Assembly (NCBI GenBank): GCA_905221605.1 | Contig: CAJNDS010002322.1 | Coordinates: forward strand, 5,001 to 69,000 | Length of the DNA: 64,000 nt | DNA from: Symbiodinium natans | Taxonomy: Eukaryota; Sar; Dinophyceae; Suessiales; Symbiodiniaceae | Direction of reading: 5' to 3' | Made by a program: the position numbers and the translations under genes | Notes under the pieces: model-generated | Databases searched by the model: none | The model's input: only the letters and a program-made list of their open reading frames with translations | What the model was told of the DNA's origin: nothing | Part shown: positions 1-11,129 of the stretch, one piece after another | How positions within the stretch are numbered: position 1 is the stretch's first letter | How the letters are laid out: each line of letters begins with the position of its first letter

Positions 1-2661
1 TGTGATGGGACAACGTGGGAATGGCACTTCCACGAAGATGGGAGACAATATTACTACTGCCTGGATACGCAGGAAAGCAAGTGGACATTGCTGGCTGTAG
101 GTGAAAAGATGAAGAGTGATGAGGTGGTTGGGTCTCCTTCGGGCAATGAGCTGGAAATGGAGGCTGCACTGGGTTCTTCATCATCTACTCCGACGCCTGA
201 GTCTACGAGGGCATTCCAGGGTAGTGTAAATAGTGTAGGTGAAAAAGATTTTTCCTCTACTATCAGGGATAGCGGTTTTAGGGCTGGTGGTGACGCCCAG
301 ACCTCGGGTTCTCCTGATGAGGAAGGAATTTCTGGAATCCGAGCAGACATCGCTGGGGAACATCTGGATCGGGAAGAAATGAAAGCGCTTTCTGAGGGTG
401 TGGCAGCGGTGGAATCGGTGGGTCCAGAGAAAAAAATGCCCAATGCGGAGATTGGAACTGTGTCGGCTGCGGAAGAGCGAGTGGTGGATGTGGTACCTGT
501 CGTTCAGGAAGGTGGTCCTGGAGATTTGAATGACGGAGGGAAAAAGTTGTGCGTTACGACTGAGGAGGTCTCTTCGTTTGGTGCCAAGAATCTTGCCATT
601 CAAGGGAAAAAAGAAGCTTCTGGAATAGCTGGAGACACGGTTGATTTGAAAGATGAGGCCTGGAGCGCCAATGAAGCGCGGGTCAATGTGCCAGATAGTA
701 CCTGGAGTGCAGAGGAAGCACGGGTGGAGGCGCATATGGTGTCACGTTCCGCGGACGACTGCAACAATGGGGCGCAGGTCTCCGTAGCAGCTGACGACGG
801 AGGTTCACAGGTGGACGCACTGGTGCAACCTGAAGTTAGCAGCGAGGAACGAAATGGCAAAGACTACACCGGAGCCAATGTGGCAGCTGTGGTCAACGAT
901 AGTGGTGATTCTCTTTTGGAAACCATGGAGCCAAAGGAGCCTGCGGTGGAAGAAAATGTGCCTGCCGCGGATGAGCAATCCAACAGCCCTGCAGTGGAAG
1001 AAAATTTGCCTGCTGCAGAAGGTTTGACAAAAGACTCCAATGGTGGGTCCACTCCCACGAAGGGGGAAGTATTGCTGTCTGAAAGCTTGCCGGAAGTCGA
1101 CACCGAGCGAACTGTAACAGATGAGGCAAAGCCATTGGCTGGAAAAGAGGAAGGTCCTGAACCCCTTGAGCACAAGGTGGATGATCTTGTGGGACTCGTG
1201 CAGGAGCAGGACAAGCAGCTTGACCCAAAGGTGGAAACAAGGGATGTTCCAGGAGCCGATGATACAGAGATGGTTTCTGAAGAACAGGCAAAGGAAGTGC
1301 CCAATGAGGGAGCCTTGGTGACACCTGGGGAGCATTGTTATCAAGCAGGAGATAGGATCACTGCTCTGGTGCGTTGCATCAATGTATATGGAGCCTTCTT
1401 GGAACACGGTGATCTGAGTGTGCTGATTCCTGAAGAAGGGAAAAATACACCTTCTTTCAAAATCGGTGACACTGTCTGCGCGACAGTGAAGAGGGTGGAT
1501 GATGATGGCACTGTGATTTTAGATTCCTACCTGGTTTTTGAAGAGGACGAGGAGGACTCTTCTCCAGCGCAGCGCAAATGGAAAGACGGCGGCTGGGATG
1601 CATGGTGGGGAAATTCATGGTGTGATGGTCAATGGTACCAAGATTCCAACGGTCAATGGGACTGGAAATGGGAGGAAGAGCAATCCGATGAGTGGTTTGC
1701 TGATCAGGAGTTATCCTCAGAAGAACAAGAGGAAAGGCAACTCTATGGAGAAAAGATCTATAGAGCTCTTCTGGAGGATGGAAAGGCTGATAAGGCCTAT
1801 GTGGGCAAAATCACTGGGATGTTGCTGAGTCGTACCATAGATGTGATTATGGAGTGTGTTGCAGATCATGCATTCCTGAATGCGGAAGCTCGGCGTGCAT
1901 ATGGCATCTTGCAAAGTGATGGTTGGAAGCCCGATGGTACAGAAGGCGCAGGCTTGGGAAAGACAACCACCTTTTCCCGAAAGCAGTACCACAACGCGCT
2001 CTACGAACTGGCACGTAAGAAAAGGAGATTTAGTGGACCAGTTGTGGGTGAAGCGGTGGCAATGTTGTTGAGTCAAGGCAAAGATGAACTTTGGAACGCG
2101 CTTTGGCTGGATACCGAGCGGTTTTTGCAGGAGCTTGATGGTGCAGTTGAATCTATGAGCAAGAGAGAAAATAAGCCAATGGAAGCCTACATGCATCCCG
2201 ATCAGTATAAGAAGGCTCACCTGACGCCAAAAACTGTGTCACCAGGGTACAGCAAGCTGTGCAAGTTTTTCAATCAGGGAAGGTGTCGCAATGGAGATGA
2301 GTGTTCCTATGAGCATCGTCGTTATGGTGAAGGTTGGCCAGGAGGAGGACCAACTGAGCCAAAGAACAGCCAAAAAGCTGGAGACGAGGACGGGGACATT
2401 GGTGACCCTCCTACGGAAGAAGGCACAGTGGATGAGGCACAGCAGGAGCGGGAGGATTCAGCTTTCAGAGCCAAGTACAACTTTGGTAAAGGTGCATCAA
2501 AGGGTGAGTCTGTGTCAGTCGAGCCAAAGAGGCAAATGTGTCTGTATTACAACCAAGGAGGTTGTAAATATGGAAATTCTTGCAGAACGACGAAAAAGCG
2601 GTTTTGGAAGGGACTTGGGAACCCGGCAGATCCTGGGACAATGCTTCTCGGAAAGCCATAA
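1..2661 (+). CDS. WW/S1/CCCH zinc-finger protein, 5' partial, first part of a frameshifted gene
   Basis: The frame is open from base 1, so the true start lies to the left; the first ATG is only at 109. In order I see: a WW-like motif at bases 16-90 (W, central YYY, T, S, second W); a long acidic, low-complexity, Glu/Val-rich linker; an S1/OB-like RNA-binding segment near 1336-1540 (alternating beta pattern with VYGAFLEHGDLSVLIP); a Trp-rich stretch near 1580-1690; a CCCH finger at 2260-2316 (C-X7-C-X5-C-X3-H); and a second finger at about 2539-2583 that has its three Cys but lacks the final X3-H. The frame stops at 2661, just after that broken finger, while a +3 frame continues with more CCCH fingers. 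I infer one gene with a frameshift near 2580. CCCH and S1 modules suggest RNA binding; the cellular role is unknown. The intronless 7-kb structure would also fit the accessory part of a transposable element, but I see no reverse transcriptase or integrase. Confidence 0.6.
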   Translation, partial: CDGTTWEWHFHEDGRQYYYCLDTQESKWTLLAVGEKMKSDEVVGSPSGNELEMEAALGSSSSTPTPESTRAFQGSVNSVGEKDFSSTIRDSGFRAGGDAQTSGSPDEEGISGIRADIAGEHLDREEMKALSEGVAAVESVGPEKKMPNAEIGTVSAAEERVVDVVPVVQEGGPGDLNDGGKKLCVTTEEVSSFGAKNLAIQGKKEASGIAGDTVDLKDEAWSANEARVNVPDSTWSAEEARVEAHMVSRSADDCNNGAQVSVAADDGGSQVDALVQPEVSSEERNGKDYTGANVAAVVNDSGDSLLETMEPKEPAVEENVPAADEQSNSPAVEENLPAAEGLTKDSNGGSTPTKGEVLLSESLPEVDTERTVTDEAKPLAGKEEGPEPLEHKVDDLVGLVQEQDKQLDPKVETRDVPGADDTEMVSEEQAKEVPNEGALVTPGEHCYQAGDRITALVRCINVYGAFLEHGDLSVLIPEEGKNTPSFKIGDTVCATVKRVDDDGTVILDSYLVFEEDEEDSSPAQRKWKDGGWDAWWGNSWCDGQWYQDSNGQWDWKWEEEQSDEWFADQELSSEEQEERQLYGEKIYRALLEDGKADKAYVGKITGMLLSRTIDVIMECVADHAFLNAEARRAYGILQSDGWKPDGTEGAGLGKTTTFSRKQYHNALYELARKKRRFSGPVVGEAVAMLLSQGKDELWNALWLDTERFLQELDGAVESMSKRENKPMEAYMHPDQYKKAHLTPKTVSPGYSKLCKFFNQGRCRNGDECSYEHRRYGEGWPGGGPTEPKNSQKAGDEDGDIGDPPTEEGTVDEAQQEREDSAFRAKYNFGKGASKGESVSVEPKRQMCLYYNQGGCKYGNSCRTTKKRFWKGLGNPADPGTMLLGKP

Positions 2662-5600
2662 GGGACGCAGGGTTCCATCATTGCTGCTTCGACTACTACC
2701 TCAAAGGGAGATGTCGCGTGCGATATGGTTGCAAGTATTCCCACGACGAAATGTCTGAAGAGCGACTGGCCCAACTGAAGCATCTGGCGAATGTGGCGAA
2801 CCATGTTTCGTTTCAAAGAGGAAGAGGATTGGAGATTTCCGACAGGAACACCTTTCAACCACCGGTAAGTGGGGGAGCGGAATCTTCATCATCTTCGGCG
2901 CCACAGGCGTTGCAAATGACCAATGTGTCAAAGAAAACAGGTGAGGGTGATACACTGGATGGAGCAGATGGAGATATACAAAAGGATTCGGTGGCAGAGT
3001 CTACCACGGTACGTCTTCAGAATCCAGAAGAGCCAATAGAAAATTGGATGGCTCGCAACAAACACTTGTGGGTGTATACACCTCACGTAAGTGACGTGAT
3101 GATCAAGCTTGGTGTAACCAATGTCAGAGAGCTACAAGAGTATATCTTCGTGGAGGATTTGGTGGAAAAAGGGGTTAACAAGGTGACGGCCTGCAAAATT
3201 CTGCAATTGGTGGGTGGTGTTCATTACCGGCCAATGTCGCCGGATGTGGCTGTTTCTACCAACGCATCGGTACGCATGGAGCAATCTTCTGGAAGCCGTG
3301 AAGCTGGAAGAGGTGGGGTGAGAACTATCTCTCAGGTGCGTGAAGCTGAAGGTCCTGGTACAAAGGAGATGCCGCGAGGGTCTTATCGAGAGATTTTCGA
3401 CACAGGCAAGTACCGTGACGCTTGGACGCTTGCGCAGAGATCCCCGCTGTGCGTGCAGAGGTTGCGATTGGTGGGAGTTGGAATGCCACCGGTGAACCCG
3501 CCAACAAAAGCGTATCGGTCAAGATCAAACCCTGTTAGAAGGGGAAGGCCCTTGCTGGATAAAAAACAGGTGCGACTGGTGCCACGCTCTCGCTCACAAC
3601 GGCGTGTGCAGCCGGAGGAAGTGGTGGAAAAGCCAAAGCCACTGGAACCAGTAAAGCCTCGTGGTGGTTTGTCGTACCCATTCAGCAGAGCGTGGGCAGA
3701 TTTGGTGGATGATGATGATCAGACAGGAGCTCTGGTCTCCTATGCTGATTCCTCAGGTGATTCAAGCGAGGAAGAAACCAACAGCGCTCGACACCTGCGG
3801 GAAACCTTTTTGCGAGAAAGGGATTCACAAAGAACTGAGACACGTGGCAATGCTCCACTTACTGGTTCTTCAAGCTCCAATGATGGGCAGAAAAAATCGG
3901 TTCACCTTGGCGAAGGGCGCGACAAAGCGTCGCGGGGGGAGACCCGCCAAGAAGTGACTTCTCAAGTTTTTTCGCTTCCACAACCTTCTCGTCGAACTGA
4001 GCAGTCTCAAAAAAGAGCAAGGGATGGCTCAGTTATAGTTGGTTCGCTGGCGGTGGGCTCCACGGATGAGGTTTTACCTGGGCAAGGTGTTGCTGGACAG
4101 GTGAATGTATCTGAAAGCGCTCAAGTTCTTCCTGGGCAAGAAGTGGCTGGACAGGAGACGGCGCTGGAGGGAGCAGTGCAAATTCCTGGCGAGGAGACTG
4201 ACCAAAAAGAAGGAGAAGGTGGGAGCAATGAACTCCGTGGTGATGGTTCGAAGATATTGGATGTTCGTCCGGTGAAGAAGGACCATCAGCAATTGCTTAC
4301 TAAAGGCCTTCTGAATCGGATTTATTGGAAGGTTGCTGTCGGCAAATTGCCTGTGGGGCAAAGGGACTGTCAGAAGGGTTCCAATAAAATGGATCGAAAT
4401 TTGGTTATTAGCATGTCATCCGAAGGTGCAAGCGAACAGGATTTGAACCTGGCACTGGTGGACGATGCTGATCAGTCAATGGATGATGGTACATTGGTGG
4501 TTATGGTGTATGACCCACGAACGCTGATCCAGTCGCCAACAACTGATTGGGTTATGCGTCGCGGTTTGACCGATCGTACCATCTGGCCGGCAATAGCGAC
4601 TGCAGCACAGAGGATATGTGCTGAAATGGTTCAAGTGGATGAACTGAATGCCCAGCTGGAGACTGGGACACTCCTTTTTCAAAGGAGAGATCAAGGACAC
4701 TATGGTGATTTGCATCATTCGTTCCATGAAAATCCGTGCTTGCCTGCGGTGGGAAATTATCCTCTCTCGGTGATGGGTGCATTGCTGTCTCCTGGTCTGG
4801 AAGGGGAATTCAGAAATACTGAAAAGTTTGGAACTGCTATGGAGGCAATCGCCTACGATTGGAGTCGCAGTCCAGGCATGGAAGTTCACGTTGAACTTAT
4901 GGCGAGGGTAGCCAAATTGGTTGCTCCGTTCCTTACCCTAGGAGGCCAAGGGTCAGTGGTGAATTCAGAATTTCTCTGGCAGCGCGGGAGGGATCAAATG
5001 ATGGAGTTCCTTCAGGCGGCGACTTGTGCTGATCAATTGGAGGTTCTCTGGAACAGGATGGACGACGATGCTGACGAGGAAGTGGATCCTTCAGGGATGG
5101 TGCTGGAGATTCTCGGACAGCAAGATGCGGTACTTGAACAAGGGATCAATGAATCCCCTATTCCCATTGAAGATGCTGGAAGTGAGACCATTGGTGATTC
5201 TGGAAGGGATGGCAAAGCGCCAGAAGTTTCTCCAGAAGAGGAGACATCCAGTGGTTCATCAAGATTGGCTGGCACCAGAATGTTCTTGTGGTCGGTGTAT
5301 TCTTGTGTCGCTTCCAACTGGGATTTCTCTACGCAGGACCGCACTACTGGTAGGATCTTTGACAGCACGAAGGGGTATCCTGGTGAAGGACCGGACAATG
5401 GTGACGATTTTTCCTCTAAGAGGAACTTACCCTGGATCTCTGAAGATTACCTCGACGAAGTGGTGTCAAAAAAGATGGAAAGGTCTTCAGATATGGATGG
5501 GTTGGATGGGTTTGTTCCGGAAAGTGAGGGACAGTCGGAAAAGGTAGAGGTGGAGAATGTTACTGCCTCTAGAATTCTTATGGCTCTTTGGAAAAAGGGA

Positions 5601-7196
5601 TATAGAGCTGGGTATAGGAGGTTGTGTCGTTCGAATGTATCTGGATCCAAGGTTGGAGCAATGAATCATCCAATCAAAAAGGTGCGGAAGATCGGCACTA
5701 GAAAGGCCTTCTTGAAAATGTTCAATGTTTTTGGATCGTCTCAGCATGGCTCAGGAGCTGGTGGAAAACCAATCATGAAGGTGGTAGGACCAAGGCCAGG
5801 TTTTCCAGCTGTACTCAAAGCATCAAATACTGATAGCACCTTGGGTGAAGGGAGCAGTTCTCAGGTACATGGCAATGTTCATGTAGAGCAGAATCGCCCT
5901 ATGGACCGGTACGAGGCGGAGCGTCTGGAGAAGAGGAAGAAAGGCTTCTGCTATTGGTTCAGCAGGGGAAAAGATCGCTGCAAATTTGGTGAGAGTTGCA
6001 AATTCATCCATTCAGAAGATGATGTGGTGCTACAATTGTATTGGTGCAAGTACTATGTGGCTGGGAGACACTGCTTCTCTGGAGAGAACTGTAAGTTCTC
6101 ACACAATGCAACTGGTGTAAGGTGTATCCAGTTTGCTCAGTCTGGGAAGTGCCGTTATGGGGACAAGTGTGTCTTTGAGCATGGTGATCCGCTGGATGAA
6201 CAGAGGCCAAGGTCTCCAAGGACGCCCCCAAGGGATGGTCCAAGAAGAAGTTCTGGTACTAAAGGTGGAGGAAAGGAGATTTCTCCTGAACGGTATGATG
6301 AAGAAGAGGAGGATTTCATGGTTTATGACGACGATACCAGGATGGTAGAACTGCTGATGGAGGCGATTTCATATATGTCTAATGGCAAGTCAGATTTAGC
6401 TCGTGCAGAGGCGGACCCAGTGTTCAAACTCCTGAAGTTCAATGGAGACACTGAACAGATGGATACAGAATGGTGTTCATGGACCACTGGTATGCTGTCC
6501 TTGCTGGAACTTCACGAAATAGTGAAGTCGTATGAGGTTTCGCTGGTGGACGTGGAAGAATGGATCAATGACCTGAGGATATGGTTCCAGCGAGCCAATA
6601 TGGAAGAAGAGAGAGATCCAAAAAGGGGCAAAAAGAGGTCCCTAGAAAGGGAGTCCAGTAAGGATACTCCTGCCGAAAAGGAGGTGGTTGGAACTTCGGA
6701 GACGGATGTTGCCGTTGAAGAAGAGGTGAAAAAGGCCAAAAAGAAGAGGAAAACTGCGGCTAGCGAGGATCCTTATACTCTTCTGGTTCCAAAGCCGAAG
6801 AAGATGCCGGCGAACATTGAGAAGGGTGGATCATCATCCAATGCGGTGGTTTCTGGAGGGGAAAAGGCCTCTTCGAGAATGCGCACAAAGGCAAGCATCG
6901 TGGGAAAGACGAAGAAGAAAGAGAAAAGTCAAAGCCCCAAGAAGGAAGAGGTGGTAGTGGTGAAAGGTCCTGAGGAAAAGGATCGTTCCTCTGATGTGGA
7001 TGCGCAAGCGTCTACTACTGTGGATGCAGAGCTGGGTCAATCTTGCCAAGCAATTGAGGACGCGAAGAGAGAAGGATTGGTATCCTCAATTCAAAGGTGT
7101 GTGCAGGATCCTGTTCTTACAGTATCGGACCTGGAGCACGTTTTGCTGCGACTTCACCTAAGCATCGATGCCCACCGGAAGAAGAAGAAGGGATGA
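2580..7196 (+). CDS. Large CCCH zinc-finger protein, continuation of the preceding frame
   Basis: About 1,538 codons, overlapping the preceding frame by about 80 bases. The first codons are probably not a real start: the frame carries on where the upstream frame breaks inside a zinc finger. A CCCH finger is at about 2680-2740 (C-X8-C-X5-C-X3-H). Long disordered, charged regions follow, with an Arg/Ser-rich part near 3500-3620. A more ordered segment of unknown family lies near 4480-5050. Three tandem CCCH fingers occupy 5947-6186, each C-X8-C-X5-C-X3-H with aromatic residues before the His, as in RNA-binding TIS11-like fingers. The tail is Lys/Glu-rich with several basic clusters that could act as nuclear localisation signals, ending in a KKKKG run. 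Multiple CCCH fingers suggest RNA recognition. No catalytic domain is recognised. Uncertain points are the function and whether the split is an assembly error, a pseudogene lesion or programmed frameshifting. Confidence 0.6.
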   Translation: MQNDEKAVLEGTWEPGRSWDNASRKAIRDAGFHHCCFDYYLKGRCRVRYGCKYSHDEMSEERLAQLKHLANVANHVSFQRGRGLEISDRNTFQPPVSGGAESSSSSAPQALQMTNVSKKTGEGDTLDGADGDIQKDSVAESTTVRLQNPEEPIENWMARNKHLWVYTPHVSDVMIKLGVTNVRELQEYIFVEDLVEKGVNKVTACKILQLVGGVHYRPMSPDVAVSTNASVRMEQSSGSREAGRGGVRTISQVREAEGPGTKEMPRGSYREIFDTGKYRDAWTLAQRSPLCVQRLRLVGVGMPPVNPPTKAYRSRSNPVRRGRPLLDKKQVRLVPRSRSQRRVQPEEVVEKPKPLEPVKPRGGLSYPFSRAWADLVDDDDQTGALVSYADSSGDSSEEETNSARHLRETFLRERDSQRTETRGNAPLTGSSSSNDGQKKSVHLGEGRDKASRGETRQEVTSQVFSLPQPSRRTEQSQKRARDGSVIVGSLAVGSTDEVLPGQGVAGQVNVSESAQVLPGQEVAGQETALEGAVQIPGEETDQKEGEGGSNELRGDGSKILDVRPVKKDHQQLLTKGLLNRIYWKVAVGKLPVGQRDCQKGSNKMDRNLVISMSSEGASEQDLNLALVDDADQSMDDGTLVVMVYDPRTLIQSPTTDWVMRRGLTDRTIWPAIATAAQRICAEMVQVDELNAQLETGTLLFQRRDQGHYGDLHHSFHENPCLPAVGNYPLSVMGALLSPGLEGEFRNTEKFGTAMEAIAYDWSRSPGMEVHVELMARVAKLVAPFLTLGGQGSVVNSEFLWQRGRDQMMEFLQAATCADQLEVLWNRMDDDADEEVDPSGMVLEILGQQDAVLEQGINESPIPIEDAGSETIGDSGRDGKAPEVSPEEETSSGSSRLAGTRMFLWSVYSCVASNWDFSTQDRTTGRIFDSTKGYPGEGPDNGDDFSSKRNLPWISEDYLDEVVSKKMERSSDMDGLDGFVPESEGQSEKVEVENVTASRILMALWKKGYRAGYRRLCRSNVSGSKVGAMNHPIKKVRKIGTRKAFLKMFNVFGSSQHGSGAGGKPIMKVVGPRPGFPAVLKASNTDSTLGEGSSSQVHGNVHVEQNRPMDRYEAERLEKRKKGFCYWFSRGKDRCKFGESCKFIHSEDDVVLQLYWCKYYVAGRHCFSGENCKFSHNATGVRCIQFAQSGKCRYGDKCVFEHGDPLDEQRPRSPRTPPRDGPRRSSGTKGGGKEISPERYDEEEEDFMVYDDDTRMVELLMEAISYMSNGKSDLARAEADPVFKLLKFNGDTEQMDTEWCSWTTGMLSLLELHEIVKSYEVSLVDVEEWINDLRIWFQRANMEEERDPKRGKKRSLERESSKDTPAEKEVVGTSETDVAVEEEVKKAKKKRKTAASEDPYTLLVPKPKKMPANIEKGGSSSNAVVSGGEKASSRMRTKASIVGKTKKKEKSQSPKKEEVVVVKGPEEKDRSSDVDAQASTTVDAELGQSCQAIEDAKREGLVSSIQRCVQDPVLTVSDLEHVLLRLHLSIDAHRKKKKG

Positions 7197-7861
7197 CTGG
7201 ATGGTATTGATGAGGGAATGGTTTTTTCTCTTTCTGAAGACAAGTGCGCTGGAACAGCCAATGTGCTGAAAGGATGGTGGTTACTATTAAGGGTATGGAA
7301 ATCCCTGATAGTAGAAAGTTCGTAGCCTTTTGCGTAGCGAAGACCACGGTTTGTGGTGAAGAAGGCTGAAGAGTCTTCAATGACAAGAGAATCATGGTGG
7401 TAAAAAGATTCTCTATGGTAAAAGGTGTTTAGCCAATGTGCTATAAATTCGTCCTGGATGACGTTAAACCATAACATGCATTTCAAGCAGCTGGCTGCTG
7501 CCCCAATGGCAGTTTTTGGCCAAAAGTCTGCACCTCCAGTGTATGTCCTAGGAAATCCTAGGACAGGGGGAGTGCAGAGCTGCAGTTTGTATTGTGGAAA
7601 AGAGTTGGTGTTGAAGGATAAAGGGTCAATGAACCTGGTAACCTTTGTGGCTCAAGAATGGCCACTAACAACGGCTGTTCAAAGCGAAAAGCAGTGCCCT
7701 GGGGTTTGGGGTTGGGGTTGGTGTCTGGTTACCTTGGTAAGGATATCCCCCTCCCTCCTTCGGGTGCTCTTGTTTGGATCTGTGTTGTGTTCTTCGGTTC
7801 AGGGAGTTCATTTAGGCAGCCAAGGGTTGAGATTCTTTCTTTTCCCCTTTCGGTTGCCCCC
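7197..7861. other. Non-coding stretch after the CCCH gene
   Basis: No convincing coding region. It starts directly after the stop codon and ends where the first telomere-like array begins, so it may hold the 3' untranslated region. The last 150 bases are rich in GGGTTTGGGG-like and pyrimidine tracts that grade into the array. Confidence 0.4.
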
Positions 7862-7980
7862 GTACCCTAAACCCTAAACCCTAAACCCTAAATCCTAAAC
7901 CCTAAACCCTAAACCCTAACCCTAAACCCTAAACCCTAAACCCTAAACCCTAAACCCTTCAAACGGCCTAAGCCCTCCAG

Positions 7981-8055
7981 GGCGCGGGAGCTCCCCAGTC
8001 CGCTTCCCCAGCGGGGGACCCGCGGAGGAGTTCCCTCCAGAGGCCTGGGCCCGAA
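7981..8055 (+). CDS. Exon-like island, Pro/Ala/Ser-rich
   Basis: It has an AG|G acceptor after a CCCTAAA array and a GTTTAG donor at the start of a TTTAGGG array, and one open frame rich in Pro, Ala, Ser and Arg. The frame could simply reflect high GC. No homology recognised. Confidence 0.25.
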
Positions 8056-9063
8056 GGTTTAGGGTTTAGGGTTTAGGGTTTAGGGTTTGGGGTTTAGGGT
8101 TTAGGGTTTGGGGTTTGGGGTTCAGGGTTTATGGGGCTAGGGGGTTTCGGGGTTTAGGGGTTTAGGGGTTTTGGGGGTTTAGGGGTTCAGGGGGTTTAGG
8201 GGTTTAGGCTTTCGGGGTTAAGGGTTTCAGGCTTGGGGTTTAGGAGTTCCGGAGCTTGGGGTTTAGGAGTTTAGGAGTTTGGGGTTTAGGGAATGGGAGT
8301 TCAGGGTGCAAAGAGGCCTATCTAATCACAATTGGTAGCTTGGTTTGCTCTTCTTTTTTTTGGCCTGGGGTCGCCTAATAGTAAGGGTGCTTGAAGATGT
8401 AAACCCTAAACCCCAAACCCTAAACCCCAAGCCTCCAAGAAGTAGAGCGCCACCCAGGCCCCTTCTCTGGGTGCTCCATGATGCCCCCATGTGCCCTAAA
8501 CCCTGAACCCTATAAACCCTAAAGCCTTGAGGGGTGCCGCTGTGGGTTGGGTAGGGTCCTAGGTACGGGCCCTTAACTTGGGTCCCTTGTTATAGTTCCG
8601 ACCTTGGAGATTGGGGCGCAAAAGCATGCTTAAGGTTTAGCTGCCTCCCCCTATACCTCCAAAACCCCAAAACCCTCACCCCAAAACCCTAAGACTCTAA
8701 AACCAAACCCTGAGCCCTAAAAACCCATAAGCGTCAAAAAACACCCATGAGCCTCTTTCTCTCTCCGGCGGTATTGAGGGGTATAAGGAGGGACCCATAC
8801 CTAAGTAGCCCCTAAACCCTAAACCCTGAACCCTAAACCCCAAACCCTAAACCCTAAACCCCAAACCCCAAACCCCAAGCGCTAAACCCTAAACCCTAAA
8901 CCTAAACCCCAAACCCTAAACCCTAAACCCCAAACCCAAACCCTAAACCCTAAACCCCAAACCCTAAACCCTAAACCCCAAACCCTAAACCCTAAACCCC
9001 AAACCCCAAACCCTAAACCCCAAACCCTAAACCCTCATCCTTTCTTCCTCCCCCCGGCGGTAG

Positions 9064-9143
9064 GATGAACAGCGCTCCGGAGCCCCTGGCGCGGCCCTCC
9101 TCCGCCACCACGCGCCTGCCGGAGCGCCGGGGCCGGGCTCCAG
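9064..9143 (+). CDS. Exon-like island between opposed telomere-like arrays
   Basis: It has a pyrimidine-rich tract and TAG|G acceptor on the left and a GC-type donor (CAG|GCATGG) on the right. Two frames are open; one begins with an ATG at 9065. No family recognised. The flanking array orientation is the same as around the acyl-CoA oxidase exons. Confidence 0.25.
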
Positions 9144-11129
9144 GCATGGGCTTGGGGTTTAGGGTTTCGGGTTTTGGGTTTTAGGTTCAGGGGGTTTAGG
9201 GTTTAATTAGGGTTTCGGGTTTCGGGTTTAGGGTTTAGGGTTTAGGGTTTGGGGGGTCTAGGGTTCAGGGTCTGGGGTTAGGGTTTAGGGTTTGGGGGTC
9301 TATAGGGTTTGGGGTTTGGGGTTCAGGGTTTAGGGTTTAGGGTGTAGGCTTTGGGGTTTGGGGTTTGGGGGTGTAGGGTCTAGGGTTTGGGGTTTGGGGT
9401 TTAGTGTTTAGGGTTTGGGGTTTGGGGTTTAGGGTTTAGGGGTTTAGTGTTTGGGGTTTAGGGAACGGGGTTTCGGATTTGGGGTTTGGGGTTTGGTGTT
9501 TAGGGGTTTGGGGTTTAGGGTTTTGGGGCTTAGGGTTTGGGCAAAACGCTCCCAGGGACAAAACGACCCCAAAAGCACCTCTAGGAAAGACATTGCTCGA
9601 AGCTCCCGGAAAACCTCGCCGGACCTAGCCTCTAAGCTCCGTGCTCCTAGCGTGCATTTGATTCAGGCTGCAGGTTGTTGGGGTTCAAAGTCCAGCATGC
9701 ATGGGGTGGGTTGGAGTTTAGGGCTTAGGGTTTCGGTTTTAGCGTTTAGGGTTTAGGGCTTAGGGTTTCGGGTTTAGGGTTTAGGGCTAGGGTTTAGGGA
9801 GAACACCCTGGCCCTTGTGCTGGCGCAGTCACTCCGACCGCGCCCTCGCCTGCGACGACCCCGCAGAAGCAGGCGTCCGGAAGCAAACGTCTGAGGCGGC
9901 AGTGCTCAGGCAACGCGGGGCCTGGTGGGAGCGCTTCTTCTTTTAAGGGGTTTAGGGCTTGGGGGTTCTAATTTAGGGAGCGTGGTTGCGAGGGGGGGGG
10001 GAGAGGCAACTAGCTTGTGAGCTGTTGCCAAAAGGGGAACTTGATGCTGCTTTGCTGCTCCTCAACTTGTGCACGCTCGTGTTTCCGAGTTTTTGTTGTT
10101 TTGCTTGGCGAGCTTGTGCCAAGTTAGTAGACTTGGGAAGCAGGCTTTCGCATGTTGAGTTGGCCTCATGATAGGACGCAGGCCTCATGGGGTACAAGAT
10201 TTGAGTAAGATGCCGTAGGTTAAGGGTCCAGGATCTGTCAAAAGGGTGTTAGGGAACAAGGCTCTTGAGCCCTCCACCTAAGCTTTGTTTATGAACTGTC
10301 TGAACTCTTGGGCCCTTGAAGCGTTTAGGGCTCTACACCGCACGCAAACCTCCACAACCCCAACCCCTAGAATCCTAGAGCCTTCAATGCAGGCTCTACA
10401 CGCTTAAATGCCCCCGCCCTAGAACCCTAAACTCCAAACCCTAAACCCCAACCCCTAAACGCTAAACCCCAACCCTAAACCGTAAATCCTAAACCCCAAG
10501 CCCAAAACCCTAAACCCCAAACCCTGGCGCCCCCCGGAAGGCTTCCGCGGCGATGCGGGCGAAGAGCGGCTTGTTCGGAGGGAGGCAGACACCCCCGCGG
10601 ATCATTGTTGAGGGTTGGAGTGTTGAGTTCATGCTTGAGGGATGAGGGTTTAGACCTATCCCCCAAACCCTAAACCCTAAACCCTAAACCCTAAACCCTA
10701 AACCCTAAACCCTAAACCCTAAACCCTAAACCCTAAACCCTAAACCCTAAACCCTAAACTCCCCAAGCCCCCCACGAAGACGAAGCGCCTCAGGAGCGCC
10801 TCGCGGGCTGGCCCGCTCCGTGGGCAGATTCCGTGCCCCCCTCCCCCCTGGAGCCTCTCGGGGCCCGGCCGGGAGCCTTTGGAGGGGAGGGTTTAGGGTC
10901 TAGGGTTTTAGGGTTTTAGGGTTTAGGGTTTAGGGTTTAGGGTTTCGGGTTTGGGGTTTAGGGCGGGGTTATTAGGGGACTTTGCATCCCCTTTTTTTAC
11001 CCTTTAAAGGGTGATGGAGGGTTTCAGGGTTTTGGGTGCGGGAGCTCAAGGTTGAGTTCCTTGGGGTTTATCTACACACACAACCGCCCCCCATGGTGGG
11101 CCTCGGAACCTTTTCATGGCTAAACTCTA

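Noticed and set aside
2580-7196. Retrotransposon polyprotein
   Set aside because: No reverse transcriptase, RNase H, protease or integrase motif could be seen; CCCH fingers alone are not enough.
7862-7960. A true chromosome end or contig-end telomere
   Set aside because: Arrays occur in both orientations throughout the window with genes on both sides, so they are interstitial.
10475-10666. Minus-strand open frame with PRGCLPPSEQAALRPHRRGS
   Set aside because: The island is open on both strands because of high GC; its ends run into telomere-like repeats and no motif is present.
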